DNA from: Hanleya hanleyi
Lineage: Eukaryota > Mollusca > Polyplacophora > Lepidopleurida > Hanleyidae
DNA length: 64,000 bases
Direction: 5' to 3'
NCBI GenBank assembly: GCA_036873755.1
Contig: JAVTVY010020237.1
Location: forward strand, 1-64,000
How positions within the stretch are numbered: the stretch's first letter is position 1; every line of letters starts with the position of its first letter. Shown piece after piece: positions 63,411 to 64,000 of this stretch. Under the pieces are notes generated by a model. It was given only the letters and a program-made list of their open reading frames with translations, was not told the DNA's origin and made no database searches. The translations under genes and the position numbers were made by a program.

Positions 63411-64000
63411 GAATCAACAAGTATGATTATAGGTGAAAACCGCCGGTCACGTGTCAAATTACAGTCAATGGTAGGTTTTCCAGTGCTTTCGTTATCAAGC
63501 GTGGGCGTGTGTCTGACCAGACGACAGTGACCACAGCCGAAAATGAACGATTTTCAGCATATCGATGACAGGTATGGTTACTGGTGTCCAGTCATATTTT
63601 GAAGGAGAAATATCGTACTATATTGTCACCAAACGTAGGGTTATTACTATTTCAAGTTAACAAAAATTTTAAACATTTTTGCGGCGAGAGGTGTTTTTAG
63701 GTGTTGGTAGACAGTCCATTGTAGGTATTAGCATCGAATTATAGTGTGAGGAAATGAGCACAAAATGAACACGTGGGAACTTACTACCTGCCTCATGTAT
63801 CACTGACTCATTCATCTCTCGATTCCTTCCACTTGTGTGTGTTTAAGAGGAATATGAACCATTAATAGTATATTCTCTGTCTGTCTGATATTACGACAGT
63901 CCATGGTATCATCATCGGACCGATCGACAGTCCATTGTAGGTCAACATGCACTTGTGAATGATGCACAGAGAGCACATCGTCTGATCTAATGATTCGCCA
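63411..64000. other. Host DNA, no gene seen
   Basis: AT-rich, with three spaced GACAGTCCATTGTAGGT or related motifs (63465, 63710, 63930). No exon recognised. Confidence 0.4.

Overview
This is a eukaryotic (animal) genomic window. It holds part of one multi-exon host gene whose introns are filled with large DNA transposons of the Polinton/Maverick (adintovirus-like) class. Nine exons on the minus strand (60462 down to 15566) join in phase. They encode TM3 to TM11 of a sodium- and chloride-dependent SLC6 neurotransmitter/amino-acid/creatine-type transporter. The exons for TM1-2 and TM12 were not found. A tRNA-headed SINE at 32007-32371 has the look I associate with molluscan genomes, as do several hairpin repeats, so a lophotrochozoan, probably a mollusc, is my best guess. 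The species cannot be fixed from this sequence.

Three Polintons have both ends and a perfect 6-bp target duplication. Element P1 is 694-15445 (14.75 kb, TSD GATGCG). Element P2 is 23042-30388 (7.35 kb, internally deleted, TSD TAGCAT) and sits inside a Penelope-like reverse-transcriptase relic. Element P3 is 38041-54031 (15.99 kb, TSD CATCGG) and sits inside the terminal inverted repeat of an older, nearly emptied Polinton, P4 (about 36318-56600). A fifth, end-only remnant, P5, starts at 62712. All five start with AGTAGT, and the complete ones end in the reverse complement.

The rightward (P1) or leftward (P2, P3) gene block, in order, is: small tail-anchored protein; a W-K-F-K motif protein (duplicated in P1); retroviral-type integrase with chromodomain; mucin-like membrane protein; A32/FtsK-like packaging ATPase (overlapping the mucin-like gene); small Gly/Ala-hydrophobic protein; proline-rich protein; minor capsid (penton-like) protein; basic core-like protein; major capsid protein; adenain-like cysteine protease. 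A protein-primed family B DNA polymerase is present in P3 as a multiply broken pseudogene. In P1 and P4 it survives only as an N-terminal zinc-finger fragment. Many genes have their own TATAAATA box, and transcript ends carry hairpins next to AATAAA.

No element is intact. The lesions differ between copies: frameshifts in P1 minor and major capsid genes; a nonsense codon in P3 protease; start-codon loss in P1 integrase and an early stop in P3 integrase. The cluster therefore records several separate insertions and independent decay. The most interesting features are the reiterated AGTAGT tips (a terminal pattern suited to protein-primed jumping-back replication), the subterminal arrays of NRF1-like palindromes, the rearranged layout of P3 with polB moved to the capsid end, and the nesting of all of this within one transporter gene.

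The remaining stretches are intron sequence with satellites, dispersed repeats, Penelope-like and Gypsy fragments, and no gene I could recognise.
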